Shown in pieces: positions 19,768-28,836 of a stretch of 64,000 bases of DNA. Origin of the DNA: Flavobacterium restrictum (lineage in GTDB: Bacteria > Bacteroidota > Bacteroidia > Flavobacteriales > Flavobacteriaceae); assembly GCF_007097245.1 (NCBI RefSeq), contig NZ_VJZT01000011.1:62001-126000 (forward strand). The letters are read 5' to 3'. Position 1 is the first letter of the stretch; each line of letters starts with the position of its first letter. The position numbers and the translations under genes were made by a program. The notes under the pieces are model-generated. The model saw nothing but the letters and a program-made list of their open reading frames with translations, made no database searches and was not told the origin of the DNA.

Positions 19768-20187
19768 TTATACTGTTTCCTTTTTGGGCTTATTAACAAG
19801 TATGCTCAAGGCAAATGCGCCAGCTGCTGCCGAAAACACCGAATAATCCAGCGGTGCTTTTATACTTCCTGACAACGTCATAGACAAGGCGAACAACACA
19901 AGTAATCCGCAACTTGCTTTGGCTACCCAATTGGTTTTGAATGGTGTGAGTAACAAAATACCTAAAGCAATTTCTAAACCTGTTGCTGCGAAAGCTAAAA
20001 ACGGAATTAAACTATCTGGTGCATACGGATTTAAGGTTTTGGTATAATTGACAAAATTTTGCCAATTTCCCCAAGCGGATAGTTCTTTAGGCCACATTCC
20101 CAATCGGTCAGCCGAGGCGGACAAAAATCCAGCACTCAATGCGATGCGTAAAAACCATTCCGCTATTTTAGTTTCTGATATTTTCAT
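19768..20187 (-). CDS. DoxX family membrane protein
   Basis: A 139-residue protein with four predicted membrane helices and the DoxX-like pattern RIALSAGFLSASADRLGMW near the start and a helix with GLEIALGILLL. The ATG at 20187 is chosen; a longer frame would overlap the upstream GNAT gene. DoxX proteins are linked to redox or thiosulfate metabolism, without a fixed role here. Confidence 0.78.
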   Translation of the reverse strand: MKISETKIAEWFLRIALSAGFLSASADRLGMWPKELSAWGNWQNFVNYTKTLNPYAPDSLIPFLAFAATGLEIALGILLLTPFKTNWVAKASCGLLVLFALSMTLSGSIKAPLDYSVFSAAAGAFALSILVNKPKKETV

Positions 20188-20191
20188 ATTG

Positions 20192-20617
20192 CTACTGTAT
20201 TGATTTACTAAAGTGAAAAGCATTGATGACGAAGTTTTCTTTAAAATAGAGTTTGTGAGCTGTAGTTCTCAAGTGTCCGCTATCTAAATGTATGGTTTTG
20301 CAGTTTTCTTGTTTAGCAGTTTCGCATAGATGGTTTAGTAAAATAGATGCGTAGCTTTTGCCACGGCAAGTGACCAAAGTAGAAAGGTCGTCAATATATA
20401 ACATTTTACCACAATAAAGCATCGAAAAAATACGGTATCCTGCTATTGAAACTACGATGCCATTTTCTTCAATGTAAAGTAAGGAGTAGCCCTCTTTTTG
20501 CATTTCTTGTATTTGTGCTACAAATTCATTTTGGTTCAACATGGGGCGTAAAAGAAACAGGGCTTCCCAGCAAGAAGCAATTTCATGAGGGGTATTTGCT
20601 TTTTTTATTTCAGTCAT
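20192..20617 (-). CDS. GNAT family N-acetyltransferase
   Basis: A 141-residue GNAT domain: acetyl-CoA pyrophosphate loop around VTCRGKSYASILLNHL near residue 80 and C-terminal KLYFKENFVINAFHF. It is the first gene of the four-gene minus-strand group; the DoxX start codon lies 4 bp after its stop. The acceptor substrate is not known. Confidence 0.85.
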   Translation of the reverse strand: MTEIKKANTPHEIASCWEALFLLRPMLNQNEFVAQIQEMQKEGYSLLYIEENGIVVSIAGYRIFSMLYCGKMLYIDDLSTLVTCRGKSYASILLNHLCETAKQENCKTIHLDSGHLRTTAHKLYFKENFVINAFHFSKSIQ

Positions 20618-20646
20618 AAGTTGTTTTTGTTAGATTAAAAAAAGAA

Positions 20647-20883
20647 TTATTTTAGTCTTTTATGCGATACAGTATTTTTTGAAAATCCGATTTGAATTTT
20701 TCTTTGTTTTCCAATGATCCCCAGCAAAGTAGAGTATAATATGCCAACGGTTTTACTCATGTATTCTGGCAAATTAACATAAAAATACACATCCTGTTTT
20801 TTGCTCTTTAAATACCGTTTGTGAAAATACTACTGTGCTTATAAAAAATAAAGTTATTATTAGAATTGAGGGTTTTTTGTCAT
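20647..20883 (-). pseudogene. decayed small secreted-protein gene
   Basis: On the minus strand an ATG (20883) is followed after a few codons by a frame change, then by a signal-peptide-like segment SILIITLFFISTVVFSQT, then by a second frame change near 20790, and finally by an open stretch ending KNTVSHKRLK before a stop at 20647. Joined across both shifts it would give a protein of about 75 residues. This fits a gene broken by two small indels. The rest of the 571-bp gap (20618-21188) shows nothing else recognisable. Confidence 0.35.
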
Positions 20884-21176
20884 TTTGTATCCAATTAAGA
20901 ATTTGTATTCTAACTAAAAGAACGATTCTGCATCGAAAAATAGTTGTTAGAATACTCAAAAATAGCACAAAAAAACAATTGGGTGAGAAGTATTTTGAAA
21001 AATCCAGAATGAATAGAGGTGTAGGATAGTATTTATTGACTATTTGAGATTTTTAGGATTAATATCTGGATTCTTTTAGTGCAATTGGTTTCTTTCAAAG
21101 TGCTGTTTTAAGTTAGAATTTACGGTATAGAAAATTTAGATTTTTTTCATACGGTAAATTATAGCTTAAAATAGTA

Positions 21177-21184
21177 TAATTTTG
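21177..21184 (+). promoter_or_regulatory. -7 box (TAATTTTG) for the VF530 gene
   Basis: Exact TAnnTTTG match ending 4 bp before the ATG, so the message would be leaderless or nearly so. Confidence 0.55.
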
Positions 21185-21188
21185 CAAA

Positions 21189-21416
21189 ATGGAAAAGCAG
21201 CAATCAAAAGATCCTCTTCACGGAATTACACTCCTTATAGTTGTAGAAACATTGGTCAATCATTATGGTTTTGATACTTTGGGCGAATTGATTAAAATAA
21301 AATGTTTTAATGAAAATCCCAGTATAAAATCAAGTTTGACTTTTTTGAGGAAAACAGCTTGGGCTAGAAAACAAGTCGAAGAACTGTATTTAAAGTCGAT
21401 TCCTAAATTTAATTGA
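21189..21416 (+). CDS. VF530 family DNA-binding protein (DUF2132)
   Basis: A 75-residue protein with the family signature DPLHGITLLIVVETLVNHYG at residues 8-27 and IKSSLTFLRKTAWARKQVE at 46-64. The VF530 fold is a small helical DNA-binding domain. The gene overlaps the convergent outer-membrane protein gene by 8 bp. Confidence 0.9.
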   Translation: MEKQQSKDPLHGITLLIVVETLVNHYGFDTLGELIKIKCFNENPSIKSSLTFLRKTAWARKQVEELYLKSIPKFN

Positions 21417-21960
21417 GTTTGTATGAAATCATAATCCCACCTCTAAACGGAAGCCATTCGCCACTTTTGTTCCAATGTACGGCATGTTCATAACTGGCGT
21501 CATCACTTATTTGATAGCCGTGATAAAATCCTTGATGCCAGCCTCCGCCAACAAAATAATCGATAGTAAATTTATCGTTCCATTTTTTTTCATAGCCAAT
21601 GGTAGCTCCAAAAAAATAGCCAAACCCTTTTTGGTATTTGTCTAAATGTTCGTAATTCCATTTTTGAAAATTATATTTTGACATTCCAGCATTCGCTCCG
21701 GCATAAAAACCATTGAATTTTTCGTTAAAATGATACCGAAATTCATTAGTAACGGTGTAAAATTGTCTGGGTTTACCATTGATTGACTTCCACGGAAAGG
21801 CGAGAATATCAAATTGGAAAGTTGTTTTTTTGCCAATACTAGTTTCGATACCAAAATTAGGCATCAAAGCCAATGCAGTCAAAGCATTTCCTTTTATATA
21901 CGTTTGTCCAAAAGAAGCAATAGATAAAAAAAGAAGGACAACAAGTATGGATTTTTTCAT
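21409..21960 (-). CDS. outer-membrane protein, DUF3575-like
   Basis: A 183-residue protein with a signal peptide (1-18, ending SFGQT) and alternating aromatic beta strands (RYHFNEKFNGFYAGANAGM, FGYFFGATIGYEKKW) ending in GGIMISYKLN, as in DUF3575 eight-stranded barrels. Function unknown. It overlaps the VF530 stop by 8 bp on the opposite strand. Confidence 0.78.
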   Translation of the reverse strand: MKKSILVVLLFLSIASFGQTYIKGNALTALALMPNFGIETSIGKKTTFQFDILAFPWKSINGKPRQFYTVTNEFRYHFNEKFNGFYAGANAGMSKYNFQKWNYEHLDKYQKGFGYFFGATIGYEKKWNDKFTIDYFVGGGWHQGFYHGYQISDDASYEHAVHWNKSGEWLPFRGGIMISYKLN

Positions 21961-22078
21961 GTTTTTAGGGCTTTTAAAACAAAAGAATTATTCGAATTTT
22001 TTTGGCAAATGTAAAGATAATTCGTTCAATTTAATGGTGCGTCACCTTAATAAATTGTTGTTTTAAAAATAAGTAGGA

Positions 22079-22630
22079 TTAACTGTTAATTAAAAGCGAA
22101 TAAATGACAGTATCTAGGAATTTATCGTTGTAAAATTCATTTTCTTTCAAATGAGCTTCTTTTACAAAGCCATTTTTGAGGAGTACTTTTTCTGATGCTG
22201 TATTTTCTGGAGCTATAATTGCTTCAATTGAGTGCAGTTTCATATCGTCAAAACCATAAGCGATTAGTCGTTTTACTGCCTCGGAAACAATTCCTTTTTG
22301 ATGGTATTCAGGAAGTAACATGTATCCAATTTCGGCCCGAAAATGTTCTGGTTTTATTTTGTAAAAACCTATAATTCCAATAAGTTTAGGCGAATCCTTC
22401 ATGGTTATTGCCCAATTAATGCCTTCATTATTTTCGATTTTAGCATCAATTAGAGCAATATGAGTCAAGGCTTCTTCAAGTGTTTTTGCTAATGGTCTTG
22501 GAATGTATTCCATAGTTTTAGCATTGGAACGCAACTCAAAAATTTCATTGACATCATCATTAGAAACTCGTCGAAGCACCAGCCGCTCGGTTTCTAAATC
22601 AGGAAAAGGATTAAAATTAAGTAATAACAT
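22079..22630 (-). CDS. GNAT family N-acetyltransferase (RimJ/RimL type)
   Basis: A 183-residue protein beginning near ETERLVLRRV and containing the GIIGFYKIKPEHFRAEIGYM strand and the LLPEYHQKGIVSEAVKRL acetyl-CoA loop typical of RimJ/RimL acetyltransferases. The ATG at 22630 is preferred over a longer frame that would overlap the upstream epimerase gene. Its acceptor could be a ribosomal protein N-terminus or a small amine. Confidence 0.87.
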   Translation of the reverse strand: MLLLNFNPFPDLETERLVLRRVSNDDVNEIFELRSNAKTMEYIPRPLAKTLEEALTHIALIDAKIENNEGINWAITMKDSPKLIGIIGFYKIKPEHFRAEIGYMLLPEYHQKGIVSEAVKRLIAYGFDDMKLHSIEAIIAPENTASEKVLLKNGFVKEAHLKENEFYNDKFLDTVIYSLLINS

Positions 22631-22649
22631 TGTTTTTTTGTTAGGTGAA

Positions 22650-23501
22650 TTAAATGATTTCGATGCTAAAACGCGACTCAAAAGTGGCTTCTTGTTCTAG
22701 AATTTGAATGCCTTCTTTGTCAAAAAGGTTGCCGTTGCTTTCCCTGGTATCCGAGTAACCAAACCAAGGTTCGATGCAAAGAAAAGGCGCATTGGGCTTT
22801 GTCCACAATCCTAAACTCGGAAAATTTTCAAACGAAACTTTTAGAATTGGTTTTGAATTTTCTAAAATTGAAACCGCATTTGAGTTGAGTTTTTTCAAAA
22901 TTAACGCATCGTTTGCAAACAATTCATACGCAAGCGGCAATTGGTTATTGTGCAAAGAAATGGTTTTTGTTGTATTCGAAATTAAATCATTTTCTAATAA
23001 ATAATAGTCTAACGATTCGTCAGTTGCAAATTCAAGTGCATAGTTCTCGAATGCGTTGGGCAATGCAAATGCGGGATGCGCACCTATGGAGAAGGGCATT
23101 GCAGTATTGGATGTGTTACTTACTTTGTATTCAATTATTAATCTGTTTTTACTTAAAGTATAAATGAGGTCTAATTCAAATTCAAAAGGGTATTTTTTTA
23201 CCGTTTCAGCATCGGATGTAATCCTAAAAGTGGCGCTTGTTGCTGATTTTTCTACCAATGTAAATTCCATTTCACGAGCAAATCCATGACGGGATAAATG
23301 GTAATCAACACCTTGGTAGTGAAAGGAATTGTTGTTTAAAGTTCCCACAATTGGAAAAAGAATAGGGGAGTGCTTCCCCCAGAAATCAGGATTTCCATCC
23401 CAAATGTATTCTTTGTTTTGGTTGTTTTTCAAGGAAAATAATTCGGCTCCCAAATGATTTATTTGCGCTGTAAGTATTGAATTTGTGATGGTTGTTGTCA
23501 A
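22650..23501 (-). CDS. aldose 1-epimerase family protein
   Basis: A 283-residue beta-sandwich protein of the galactose mutarotase-like fold: EYIWDGNPDFWGKHSPILFP near residue 30, HGFAREMEF near 72, and GAHPAFALP near 143, with the catalytic His and Glu positions of the YeaD/aldose epimerase group. No ATG is available in frame upstream of the conserved start, so translation probably begins at the TTG at 23501. The downstream GNAT gene starts 19 bp after its stop. Confidence 0.83.
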   Translation of the reverse strand: MTTTITNSILTAQINHLGAELFSLKNNQNKEYIWDGNPDFWGKHSPILFPIVGTLNNNSFHYQGVDYHLSRHGFAREMEFTLVEKSATSATFRITSDAETVKKYPFEFELDLIYTLSKNRLIIEYKVSNTSNTAMPFSIGAHPAFALPNAFENYALEFATDESLDYYLLENDLISNTTKTISLHNNQLPLAYELFANDALILKKLNSNAVSILENSKPILKVSFENFPSLGLWTKPNAPFLCIEPWFGYSDTRESNGNLFDKEGIQILEQEATFESRFSIEII

Positions 23502-23672
23502 AACAGTATGTATTTTATTAAAAATGGTTACTAAATGTAAATATATTTATTTAAAACTAAAAATAAAACAAATTGTACGGTTTAAGGTATTTTTTATAAA
23601 TTTTAATCAATTTGTAGAATTTAATCTACTTTGGTTTTTTTTTCATTTATTTGCTAAATAAAAAGTAAAATA

Positions 23673-25919
23673 ATGAAAACGAAAGGCTTTAAAATCCTGC
23701 ATGTATTGACTTTACTATTTGGTTTTTGCACCATTTTTGCGCAACAAACAACAAAGTCTATTTATAATTATCAAGATGTATTTGCGTCCAATTTTTATAC
23801 GCAAAACGGAACAGCAACTCGCTCCGCAAGCGGTCAACCGGGGGCTGAATATTGGCAAAACAGAGCTGATTACCAATTGAATGCAAAATTAGTTGCAGAA
23901 ACCAATGAAATTATTGGTTCAGAAATTCTTACCTACACGAACAATAGTCCGGATAAAATGGCATTTGTTTGGATGAATTTAGATCAAAATTTATTCAAAG
24001 CCGATTCTCGAGGGAACGCTTTAGTCCCTTTGAAAGGAAGTCGCAATGGTGCGCAAGGGCAAGTTTTTGATGGTGGTCATAAAATAGTAGCTGTAAAAGT
24101 ACTGTCAAATTCTAATGGAAAAACTGTTGAAACTCCTGTAAAATATAGTATTAATGACACAAGAATGCAGGTTTTCTTGCCACAAGAATTAAAATCCAAA
24201 GGCGGAATCGTAAAAATTAAAATCGATTTTTCATTCATAGCACCTCTTGAAGGTTCAGACCGAATGGGAGTTGTTGCGACCAAAAACGGTAAAATTTTTA
24301 CCATTGCGCAATGGTATCCTAGAATGTGTGTGTATGACGATGTACGCGGTTGGAACACGAATCCGTATTTAGGAGCTTCTGAATTTTATTTGGAATACGG
24401 TGATTTTGACTTGAACATTACCGTTCCGTCCAATCATATTGTGGCTTGTTCAGGTGAGTTAATGAATCCTACAGCGGTATATTCTCTGGAAGAGCAAAAA
24501 CGATTGAATGAGGCCAAACAAAGTGATAAAACCATTGTTATTCGGTCTGAAAATGAGGTGAATGCGCTGGCTAATACTGCGACTAGTACAACTAAAACAT
24601 GGAATTTTAAAATAAAAAATGCCCGTGATGCTTCTTGGTCTTCCTCGGCTGCTTTTGTTATGGATGGGGCAAAAATCAATTTACCAAGTGGCAAAAAATC
24701 CTTGGCACTCTCCGTATATCCAGTCGAAAGTGCTGGTAATACTGCTTGGGGTCGCGCAACGGAATACACTAAAACGTCGATAGAAAATTATTCCAAAAGA
24801 TGGTTTGAATATCCCTATCCTGTGGCGACAAATGTAGCGGGAAATGAGGGCGGAATGGAATATCCTGGCATCGTTTTTTGCAGTTGGGAATCAAAAGGAG
24901 AAGATTTATGGGGAGTTACGGATCATGAATTTGGTCACAACTGGTTTCCAATGGTAGTGGGGTCTAACGAACGATTATTTGCTTGGATGGACGAAGGTTT
25001 TAATACCTTTATCAATTCAATAAGTTCTTTTGATTTTAATAATGGCGAATATAAAATGAAGACCGCTGACCTTCATGCAACTGCTGATTACCTTACAAAT
25101 CCAGCAATTGAGCATATTATGAGTTCTCCTGATAATATGAAAGAGGCTAATATTGGACTTTTGTGCTATACAAAACCAGGTTCAGGATTGACCATTTTAC
25201 GGGAACAAATTTTGGGCAAAGAGCGATTTGATTTGGCTTTTAGAACCTATATCGAGCGTTGGGCTTTTAAGCATCCTACTCCAGATGATTTTTTTAGAAC
25301 TATCGAAAATGTTGCTGGCGAAGACTTAAGTTGGTTTTGGCGGGGGTGGTTTATCAATAATTGGCGTTTAGACCAAGGAATCAATTCGGTTAAATATGTA
25401 AAAAATGACCCGAAATTAGGTGCTATTATTACGATTGAAAATTTCGAAAAAATGGCAATGCCAATAGTATTAGATGTAAAAACCAAAAGCGGAAAAATAA
25501 CACGAGTAAAATTGCCAGTTGAAATTTGGCAGCGCAATGTAGATTGGTCTTTCAAACACAATTCAACCGAAGAAATTGCGAGTGTAACTTTGGATCCAGA
25601 TCACGTATTTCCTGATGTTAATGAAGCCAATAACAAATGGTCATCAGAAAAAACCGCTGTCGAAGTAGATCAAGTGCTGGACGGATATGCAGGAACTTTT
25701 TCGAATAAAAATGCTCAAATTAAAATTGTAATTACCGAAAAAAGCAATGTATTATCAGTTTTAATTCCGGATTACCCTCAATTTACAATCGAATCAACTG
25801 GAAAAGATACTTTTGAATCGAAAGAAGCGGGACTTAATTTTGAATTTAACAGTGCCAAAAACGGATTTGATATGGTACTCTCGGATGGGAAAAAGATAAA
25901 TTTTTCAAGGATTAAATAG
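23673..25919 (+). CDS. secreted M1 family metallopeptidase (aminopeptidase N-like)
   Basis: A 748-residue protein with a signal peptide (1-24, ending IFAQQ), an N-terminal beta domain and an M1 catalytic domain. Zinc site: His418-Glu419-Phe-Gly-His422 and Glu441 in MDEGFN, with the exopeptidase signature [10 protein letters not shown] upstream near 390. The C-terminal domain (about 640-748) is a short beta-rich module rather than the usual helical one. It probably trims peptides in the periplasm or outside the cell. Confidence 0.92.
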   Translation: MKTKGFKILHVLTLLFGFCTIFAQQTTKSIYNYQDVFASNFYTQNGTATRSASGQPGAEYWQNRADYQLNAKLVAETNEIIGSEILTYTNNSPDKMAFVWMNLDQNLFKADSRGNALVPLKGSRNGAQGQVFDGGHKIVAVKVLSNSNGKTVETPVKYSINDTRMQVFLPQELKSKGGIVKIKIDFSFIAPLEGSDRMGVVATKNGKIFTIAQWYPRMCVYDDVRGWNTNPYLGASEFYLEYGDFDLNITVPSNHIVACSGELMNPTAVYSLEEQKRLNEAKQSDKTIVIRSENEVNALANTATSTTKTWNFKIKNARDASWSSSAAFVMDGAKINLPSGKKSLALSVYPVESAGNTAWGRATEYTKTSIENYSKRWFEYPYPVATNVAGNEGGMEYPGIVFCSWESKGEDLWGVTDHEFGHNWFPMVVGSNERLFAWMDEGFNTFINSISSFDFNNGEYKMKTADLHATADYLTNPAIEHIMSSPDNMKEANIGLLCYTKPGSGLTILREQILGKERFDLAFRTYIERWAFKHPTPDDFFRTIENVAGEDLSWFWRGWFINNWRLDQGINSVKYVKNDPKLGAIITIENFEKMAMPIVLDVKTKSGKITRVKLPVEIWQRNVDWSFKHNSTEEIASVTLDPDHVFPDVNEANNKWSSEKTAVEVDQVLDGYAGTFSNKNAQIKIVITEKSNVLSVLIPDYPQFTIESTGKDTFESKEAGLNFEFNSAKNGFDMVLSDGKKINFSRIK

Positions 25920-25941
25920 TATTGGTATCATTTTTAATTTC

Positions 25942-25981
25942 AAAAAAAGGACTTGTAGTAGCAACTGCAAGTCCTTTTTTT
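25942..25981. terminator. bidirectional terminator between the M1 peptidase and aguA
   Basis: A-tract, GGACTTG/CAAGTCC stem and T-tract between two convergent genes. Confidence 0.85.
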
Positions 25982-25988
25982 GTAAAAG

Positions 25989-27029
25989 TTATTCTGGAAT
26001 TTGCTGGCTTAAACAGTGCAAAGTACCAAAGCCCCAAATCAAATCGATAGCGTTTATCCCAATGATTTCTCTATCTGGGAAACAATCCGCAATGATATTC
26101 AAAGCAATTCTATCGTTTGCATCGTTAAAAGTTGGAACTAAAACACAGGTATTCAAAATCAAGAAATTAGCATAACTAGCGGGCAGTCGCAACCCATCAA
26201 AATCGATGCGTTTGGGCATGGGTAACTCCACTATTTTTGGCGATTTTCCGTTTTCTAATTTGGCATTTTGCAAACGTTTTAAGTTGTCTTGCAAAGGTTT
26301 GTAGTTGTTATCATTTGGGTCTGATTCTACAATGGTAATAATGGTGTCTTCGTTTATAAATCGGCATAAATCATCAATGTGACCGTGCGTATCATCGCCT
26401 TCAATGCCGTCTCCTAGCCAAATCACATTGGTAATTCCCAAATATTCTTTGAAAACGGCTTCATAATCAGCTTTGGTAAAACCCGGATTCCTAACTTGGA
26501 TTGATGGATGCATCAAGCATTCTTCGGAGGTTAGTAAAGTCCCTTTTCCGTTACTGTCAATCGCTCCGCCTTCTACAATTACGGGTTTTCCGTTGTATAA
26601 AACTTGGGTAACAGGAAGTTGTAGCAATTCGCCCACTTTGGCAGGAACGTGCTTGTCTAAATTGATGTTTTTATATTTTGCCCAACCGTTAAAATTGAAA
26701 TTTAAAGCCTCTCTTTTCGTTCCGTTTTTCACAATAATAGGTCCTGAATCCCGCATCCAGCTTCGGTTGGTTTTATAAACAAGAAACGAAATTTTTTCTA
26801 AATCAACGTGAGCCGTTTCGAGCATTCCTGTTACTTTGGTTTTTACATTTTCATCGGCAACGACCAAAAAAACGGTTTCAAAAGAGGCTACTTTTTTTAT
26901 AAATTCTACAAAAGCCCATTGAATGGCTTCGTATTTTCCGGGCCAATCCTTGCCATTGTGCGGAAAACACAATAGGATTCCTTGTTGTTTTTCCCATTCG
27001 GCGGGGAAACGTCTGTTTGTAGTTGTCAT
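25989..27029 (-). CDS. aguA: agmatine deiminase
   Basis: A 346-residue member of the peptidyl-arginine-deiminase-like family that converts agmatine to N-carbamoylputrescine and ammonia. Landmarks: RFPAEWEKQQGILLCFPHN at the start, WMRDSGPIIV near 91, GDDTHGHIDDL near 213 and the catalytic Cys339 in GTLHCLSQQIP at the C-terminus. The next pathway gene, aguB, lies 1.8 kb upstream on the same strand, an unusual distance for a pair that is normally adjacent. Confidence 0.93.
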   Translation of the reverse strand: MTTTNRRFPAEWEKQQGILLCFPHNGKDWPGKYEAIQWAFVEFIKKVASFETVFLVVADENVKTKVTGMLETAHVDLEKISFLVYKTNRSWMRDSGPIIVKNGTKREALNFNFNGWAKYKNINLDKHVPAKVGELLQLPVTQVLYNGKPVIVEGGAIDSNGKGTLLTSEECLMHPSIQVRNPGFTKADYEAVFKEYLGITNVIWLGDGIEGDDTHGHIDDLCRFINEDTIITIVESDPNDNNYKPLQDNLKRLQNAKLENGKSPKIVELPMPKRIDFDGLRLPASYANFLILNTCVLVPTFNDANDRIALNIIADCFPDREIIGINAIDLIWGFGTLHCLSQQIPE

Positions 27030-27272
27030 AAAATGTAGCTAAAATGTATGACAGCAAATATAAACATTCGTGAGGATTATAAAAATGGAGGAATTGATAA
27101 ATGTGAGGGGATTTTTTTTAGGTCGAACATTTGCTTTGTATGAAAAATCTTTTCTTAAGTAGTGATTTGTGAGACCGTTTCTATACATTTGCTATTAAAT
27201 TTTTGCTTATTCAATAACTAGATTTTTATTTAAAAAAAAATCACTTTTGTATTAAACCATTAAACAAATTAT

Positions 27273-27869
27273 ATGAAAAAAATTATTCTTGGATTTATCA
27301 TTTTTTTATCATTTTCGACATATTCACAGAACCGATATGAGCTTCTTGATAAAGGGAAAGAAAAATTATTTCTTTCAGATTTTCTTTCAAAAATGACAGA
27401 AAGTGGGTCAATCACAAATGAGCCTGTTGTTGTGGTGGATGGAAAGCCTTATCGGTATCAAGATTTAGAAAATCAAAAATTACCATTGTCAAAATTCGCT
27501 ATTGAAAAAATTGAATTATTAAAAAAGACCGTAGGAATTGCTATTTATGGAAGTTATGGAGAGGCTGGGGTGCTGATAATTACAACTACAAAATCAAAAA
27601 TATTTTTGTTAGAGAATGAAGATGATTCGGTGTATTATTTGGTTGATAAAATCAAAACTGCGTTTCAAAGTGAGCAAATTGCAAATTCACCATTAATCGC
27701 AATAGATGGTGTCCCTTTTGAATACGATAAAACACTAAATACGATAATTTTGCCTATAAAGAAAGAGGAAATAACGGATGTTACTATTTTGAATAAAAAC
27801 AGCAGTCCTGTTATTTATGGAAAAGACGAAATTTATGGAGCAATTATAATTTCTACGTCAAAAAAATAA
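27273..27869 (+). CDS. secreted protein made of two TonB-plug-like repeats
   Basis: A 198-residue protein with a signal peptide (1-18, ending TYSQN). Two similar halves follow: PVVVVDGKPYRYQDL then IEKIELLKKTVGIAIYGSYG and VLIITTTK (about 50-108), and PLIAIDGVPFEYDKT then EITDVTILNKNSSPVIYGK and AIIISTSKK (about 140-198). Both resemble the plug segment of TonB-dependent receptors, without any barrel. I do not know the function. It interrupts the aguA-aguB pair together with the downstream toxin-antitoxin genes. Confidence 0.7.
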   Translation: MKKIILGFIIFLSFSTYSQNRYELLDKGKEKLFLSDFLSKMTESGSITNEPVVVVDGKPYRYQDLENQKLPLSKFAIEKIELLKKTVGIAIYGSYGEAGVLIITTTKSKIFLLENEDDSVYYLVDKIKTAFQSEQIANSPLIAIDGVPFEYDKTLNTIILPIKKEEITDVTILNKNSSPVIYGKDEIYGAIIISTSKK

Positions 27870-27908
27870 GTTATTTACAAAAAAAACAATTTAATTGTTA
27901 AATCAAAA

Positions 27909-27953
27909 CCCAACAAAAAAGGACTAAAACACCATCGTTTTAGTCCTTCTTTT
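27909..27953. terminator. terminator after the plug-like gene (copy A of a duplicated hairpin)
   Basis: GGACTAAAAC/GTTTTAGTCC stem between an A-tract and a T-rich tail. Nearly the same sequence, including flanking bases, recurs at 28764-28809 on the other side of the toxin-antitoxin genes. Confidence 0.85.
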
Positions 27954-28025
27954 AAAGTATTTCAAAAATTCCAAAAAACATTTTCTTTAAAAAACGAAAA
28001 AACATTTTTACTCGAAACACTTGTG

Positions 28026-28033
28026 TATCTTTG
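28026..28033 (+). promoter_or_regulatory. -7 box (TATCTTTG) of the HigBA operon
   Basis: Perfect TAnnTTTG match. The in-frame TTG at 28031 lies inside this box, so translation of the toxin more likely starts at the GTG at 28055. Confidence 0.6.
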
Positions 28034-28054
28034 TATGGAAACAAAAAAAACAGA

Positions 28055-28405
28055 GTGGATAAATTTAAAGTATTGTTTTTGACCGAAGCAAGGGAATTTC
28101 TTCTTGAATTAGACGAAAAAAGTCGAGACAAGATCATTTTCAATATAGACAAATCGAAAATTAAAAATGATAATGAGTTATTCAAAAAACTGAAAGGTGA
28201 AATTTGGGAGTTCAGAACATTATATAATAAAACGCAGTTTAGAATTTTTGCTTTTTGGGACAAAACAGATAAAATAGCAACTTTAGTTTTAGCAACTCAC
28301 GGAATAATAAAGAAAACCGGAAAAACTCCTGAAAAGGAAATAGAAAAAGCTGAAAATATACGATTAAGATACTTTGAACTTAAAAATAAGAGCAATGAAA
28401 AATAA
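28055..28405 (+). CDS. RelE/HigB-type toxin (phage Gp49-like)
   Basis: A 116-residue protein from GTG 28055 with the plan of the phage-derived Gp49-like/HigB group: FLTEAREFLLELDEKSRDKI, then LKGEIWEFRTLYNKTQFRIF and LVLATHGIIKKTGKTPEKEI. These RNases cut mRNA on the ribosome. The start is set by the promoter position; a longer TTG start is less likely. The antitoxin ATG overlaps its end by 11 bp, the usual toxin-first order of HigBA. Confidence 0.87.
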   Translation: MDKFKVLFLTEAREFLLELDEKSRDKIIFNIDKSKIKNDNELFKKLKGEIWEFRTLYNKTQFRIFAFWDKTDKIATLVLATHGIIKKTGKTPEKEIEKAENIRLRYFELKNKSNEK

Positions 28406-28730
28406 AGAAAATGAATTAGAAATGTTCTCTTTTGATGCAATAAAAGACGAATTTATTGGCGAAGTTGGAACTGTAAAAAGAACGCTTTATGAACAAGAAC
28501 TTCAAATGGAAATTCTGGGTGATTTAATAAAAAAAGTTCGTTTGGAAAGAAATATGACGCAAGAAGAACTAGGAAAATTAATTGGTGTTCAAAGAGCGCA
28601 AATCTCAAAATTAGAGAATAATACCACTAACGTCACTGTTGAAACAATATTAAGAGTTTTTAGTGCATTGAAAGCAAAAGTAAATTTTAATGTAGAAATT
28701 TTGAATAGCAACATAAAAATTGCAGGTTAA
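28395..28730 (+). CDS. XRE-family antitoxin (HigA-like)
   Basis: A 111-residue protein with a C-terminal HTH_3 domain (RLERNMTQEELGKLIGVQRA then ISKLENNTTNVTVETILRVF) that would bind the operon promoter, and an N-terminal segment that probably contacts the toxin. The ATG at 28395 overlaps the toxin gene by 11 bp, indicating translational coupling. Confidence 0.88.
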   Translation: MKNKENELEMFSFDAIKDEFIGEVGTVKRTLYEQELQMEILGDLIKKVRLERNMTQEELGKLIGVQRAQISKLENNTTNVTVETILRVFSALKAKVNFNVEILNSNIKIAG

Positions 28731-28763
28731 AGTACTACTAGCTGATTTCGAACTTTGATAATT

Positions 28764-28809
28764 CCCAACAAAAAAAGGACTAAACGCCATCGTTTTAGTC
28801 CTTTTTTTT
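28764..28809. terminator. bidirectional terminator (copy B of the duplicated hairpin)
   Basis: GGACTAAA/TTTAGTCC stem with long A- and T-tracts between the antitoxin gene and the convergent aguB. Shares about 40 bp with copy A at 27909-27953. Confidence 0.85.
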
Positions 28810-28836
28810 GAATAAAATACCTGTAAATCTTTACAT

